Below, in pieces: positions 62,048 to 64,000 of a DNA stretch of 64,000 nucleotides. Source of the stretch: Candidatus Kapaibacterium sp. (GTDB lineage: Bacteria > Bacteroidota > Ignavibacteria > Kapaibacteriales > UBA4661); contig JALONG010000003.1 in assembly GCA_025455065.1 (NCBI GenBank), forward strand, positions 186,001 through 250,000, given 5' to 3'. Made by a program: the position numbers and the translations under genes. Under the pieces are notes generated by a model. That model was not told the origin of the DNA, ran no database searches, and worked only from the letters and a program-made list of their open reading frames with translations. Each line of letters opens with the position of its first letter. Position 1 is the stretch's first letter.

Positions 62048-63568
62048 ATGACGGTCGAATTTTCATGGCGATTGCTGCTCTTTTTTGTTGTCGTCGGCGC
62101 TTTGCAGACCGCATTAGACCTCATTGTTTTGGGTTCTTGGCGGAAGTATGTGCAAAAGCGCGGGTGGCGACGTGTGTGGTATCTTGTGCCGATTACTTTG
62201 GGAATTATCATGTTTTTCGTTTTTCCCTATACCGTGTATTTGCGCCAAATTGAATGGCATCCCAGCCCCTTGAACAAGTTTTTGCATAAAACGCTTGCTG
62301 TATGGTATATACCGAAAATTCCGATTGCGGTGTTGCTTGTCGCCAATATCATGGTTAAGTGGCTGCAAACGCGCTTCAATGCTCGCGTTGTGTTGGGGTT
62401 GGAAACTGCGCTGGACAACCTTTCCGCAATATCGTTTCGTCTCATCTGGCAGGGCTTCAACCGTAGATTTCAAGCGATATTCAGCCGTTTTCTGCGCTAT
62501 ATCTCCCTTTGGAATATTCTCCTTCGGAAAACCCATACGAATAGTTCCAATGCCAGCATTGCCCCGCATATTAACGAAGAATCACAGATACAATCTGCTA
62601 AAAACCCTACTGTATCAGGCTTTCGGGGAATTTCCTTGACTTCGGAGGTTAATCTCGCCCGTCGTGCATTTTTGACCCGAACCGTGAATATGGGCGGTTA
62701 TGCTCTGGCAGCCGCACCGGTAGCGGCGTTGGGGGCTGATGCTCTTTTTACGCTCTACGATTTCGATGTGCAGCGCGTCGCAATTCCTATCAACAATCTT
62801 CCCGCGCAATTTCACGGCATGACCATTGCCCAGCTTTCCGATATTCACGCCGGTTCGTTTTTTTCCGAACAACCGATGCAGGAAGTTTGCCGCATCGTAG
62901 AGTCGCTGAAACCTGATTTGATGCTGATTACAGGTGATTGGGTGAATTGGCGTGCTGCTGAATTACCACTTGTTTTACCCCAAATCCAGCGTTTATGCGC
63001 TTTTGCGGCGCGAAATGCCCGCTTTGGTCTTTGGGGGTGTTTGGGGAATCATGACCACTACTCAAGCGGTGCTGCTCATGCAGAGATTCTCTCGACGTTG
63101 CGCGGCGTTGGAGTGAATTTGCTTGTGAACCAAAACACAACATTTTGCATAGATGGAGCCGCATTGCAGCTTGCGGCGATTGATAACGTCGGTCTAAGGC
63201 AAAATTACGGGCGACTTGACAAAGCGCTTGAAACCTTATCGCCGGAGAATCCGACGATTCTAATGGCACACGACCCGACGTTTTGGGATAAAAAAATCCA
63301 CGCCAAACCTCATGAAACCGTTGCCGGCAACCTTCTTGTGGATTTGACGCTTTCCGGTCATACGCACGGCGGTCAAATGGGAATAAACCTCTTCGGCATG
63401 GATATTACCCCAGCGGCGCTGATGTACAAACAAGTTGCGGGGTTGTACGCCGATGATTACAGCTTGGGGCAACATATTTACGTGAATCGGGGTATTGGTA
63501 CAACGGGGATTCCGATTCGTTTGGGTGTACCGCCGGAAATTACGCTGATTACCCTCGTTAAAGCCTGA
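62048..63568 (+). CDS. Membrane-bound metallophosphoesterase (YkuE-like)
   Basis: The product has 506 residues. Three N-terminal helices (~8-28, ~45-62, ~85-105) and a Tat-like or anchor segment (ARRAFLTRTVNMGGYALAAAPVAALGADALF, ~205-235) precede a calcineurin-type domain. The metal-site motifs are LSDIHAG, TGDWVN, GNHDHY, and the end LTLSGHTHGGQMG. YkuE-type enzymes hydrolyse phospholipid headgroups or nucleotides at the membrane. The second half faces either the periplasm or the cytosol depending on the count of helices. Substrate unknown. Confidence 0.92.
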   Translation: MTVEFSWRLLLFFVVVGALQTALDLIVLGSWRKYVQKRGWRRVWYLVPITLGIIMFFVFPYTVYLRQIEWHPSPLNKFLHKTLAVWYIPKIPIAVLLVANIMVKWLQTRFNARVVLGLETALDNLSAISFRLIWQGFNRRFQAIFSRFLRYISLWNILLRKTHTNSSNASIAPHINEESQIQSAKNPTVSGFRGISLTSEVNLARRAFLTRTVNMGGYALAAAPVAALGADALFTLYDFDVQRVAIPINNLPAQFHGMTIAQLSDIHAGSFFSEQPMQEVCRIVESLKPDLMLITGDWVNWRAAELPLVLPQIQRLCAFAARNARFGLWGCLGNHDHYSSGAAHAEILSTLRGVGVNLLVNQNTTFCIDGAALQLAAIDNVGLRQNYGRLDKALETLSPENPTILMAHDPTFWDKKIHAKPHETVAGNLLVDLTLSGHTHGGQMGINLFGMDITPAALMYKQVAGLYADDYSLGQHIYVNRGIGTTGIPIRLGVPPEITLITLVKA

Positions 63569-63733
63569 CAAAGGATTGCTTTGAACGGTTTTTCTGGTGC
63601 TTGTTCGTGAAAATGCGTATTTTGAGTGTATAATAGTTTTGCGAGGCAAAAACGTTGAATATACGTAGAATACTATGCCTCGAAAACTGCCCTCTTTTTT
63701 TGTATCACTTGTGGGAATATTTTTGTGGAAACC

Positions 63734-64000
63734 ATGCAGAACGACGATGCTTTCTCAAAGCAGGAACAATCACAGCAGGAACATTCCTCCTCCACCAATC
63801 AATCGTCGAACAATTCTTATCCCGATTGGTGGAACGCGATGCTCTCTCGCCGCCAAATGAACACGAATCTTGCCGCGCTTGCCGCAGCAGCAGGGGTTAC
63901 GGGCTTTTTGACTTCGTGCGATGACGATGACGTAGAATCCGAAAGCGACACCCTCGAACTTCAGCGCAAAGAAGGCTGGAACGTTGGTTCACAGGATAAA
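63734..64000 (+). CDS. Tat-type lipoprotein, 3' end outside window (partial)
   Basis: The frame from ATG 63734 runs 89 codons to the window end with no stop. After a polar Gln/Ser-rich stretch (~1-33) comes SRRQMNTNLAALAAAAGVTG-FLTSC: a twin-arginine pair, a hydrophobic core and a lipobox Cys, typical of a folded protein exported by Tat and anchored by lipid. The mature part starts DDDDVESESD, an acidic stretch often marking surface or outer-membrane lipoproteins of Bacteroidota. No enzyme domain is reached before the edge. A TATAAT-like box lies near 63630. Confidence 0.8.
   Translation, partial: MQNDDAFSKQEQSQQEHSSSTNQSSNNSYPDWWNAMLSRRQMNTNLAALAAAAGVTGFLTSCDDDDVESESDTLELQRKEGWNVGSQDK

Overview
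The window is a typical bacterial chromosome segment: dense genes on both strands, short spacers and moderate G+C. Several signals point to the Bacteroidota/Chlorobiota/Ignavibacteriota (FCB) side of the tree. A T9SS-type C-terminal sorting domain ends a secreted glycosidase-like protein. A homologue of the T9SS plug protein (DUF5103) and a single-pass GldM-like periplasmic protein are present. TAnnTTTG promoter -7 elements sit upstream of several genes. No rRNA, plasmid or phage genes are seen. The genus cannot be named from the sequence alone.

Layout. 1-9.0 kb (minus): two related outer-membrane-type proteins, a GldM-like periplasmic protein, a secreted leucine-rich-repeat protein and an acyl-CoA dehydrogenase. 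9.5-14.3 kb (plus): an ECF sigma factor translationally coupled to a membrane anti-sigma-like protein, a small cytochrome-b-like membrane protein and a T9SS-exported GH140-like protein. 14.6-25.2 kb: a polysaccharide flippase, a class-I amidotransferase hydrolase, a CAP-like protein, a small secreted Lys/Cys-rich protein, a BatA-type VWA protein, YceI, pheT and a small beta-barrel. 26.5-35.6 kb (plus): a chemosensory cluster cheW-HEAT-cheR-cheY-cheY-cheZ-like-cheA-cheB without receptor or flagellar genes. 36-39.6 kb (plus): four secreted or lipoprotein genes of unknown role. 39.6-44.5 kb (minus): T9SS plug homologue, proC, a methyltransferase and delta-1-pyrroline-5-carboxylate dehydrogenase.

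The most striking element is at 44.7-45.4 kb. An initiator tRNA-Met gene is split in its anticodon loop by a 669-nt group I intron. The intron carries a 149-residue PD-(D/E)XK homing endonuclease of the I-Ssp6803I type. The tRNA halves rejoin to a perfect cloverleaf with the initiator 1x72 mismatch, and the intron core elements P, Q, R and S are recognisable.

45.5-55.4 kb holds an alkyltransferase-like protein, a BtuF-like protein, rpiB, a YacP-like NYN nuclease, a pseudouridine synthase, murB, a DUF3127 protein with an SSB-like acidic tip, an EVE-domain protein and a 1579-residue VWA/WD40/Hydin-like/OmpA protein. 55.7-64 kb holds an MscS channel, a decayed IS256-family element with a nested 141-bp MITE-like insertion, a YfcH-like epimerase, a PhoH ATPase, a GDP-mannose-3,5-epimerase-like enzyme, a membrane metallophosphoesterase and the start of a Tat-type lipoprotein.

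Functionally, the envelope theme is strong: T9SS parts, an OmpA-anchored WD40 protein, VWA proteins, LRR and WG proteins. The chemosensory cluster could control gliding or another surface machine rather than flagella, but that is inference.
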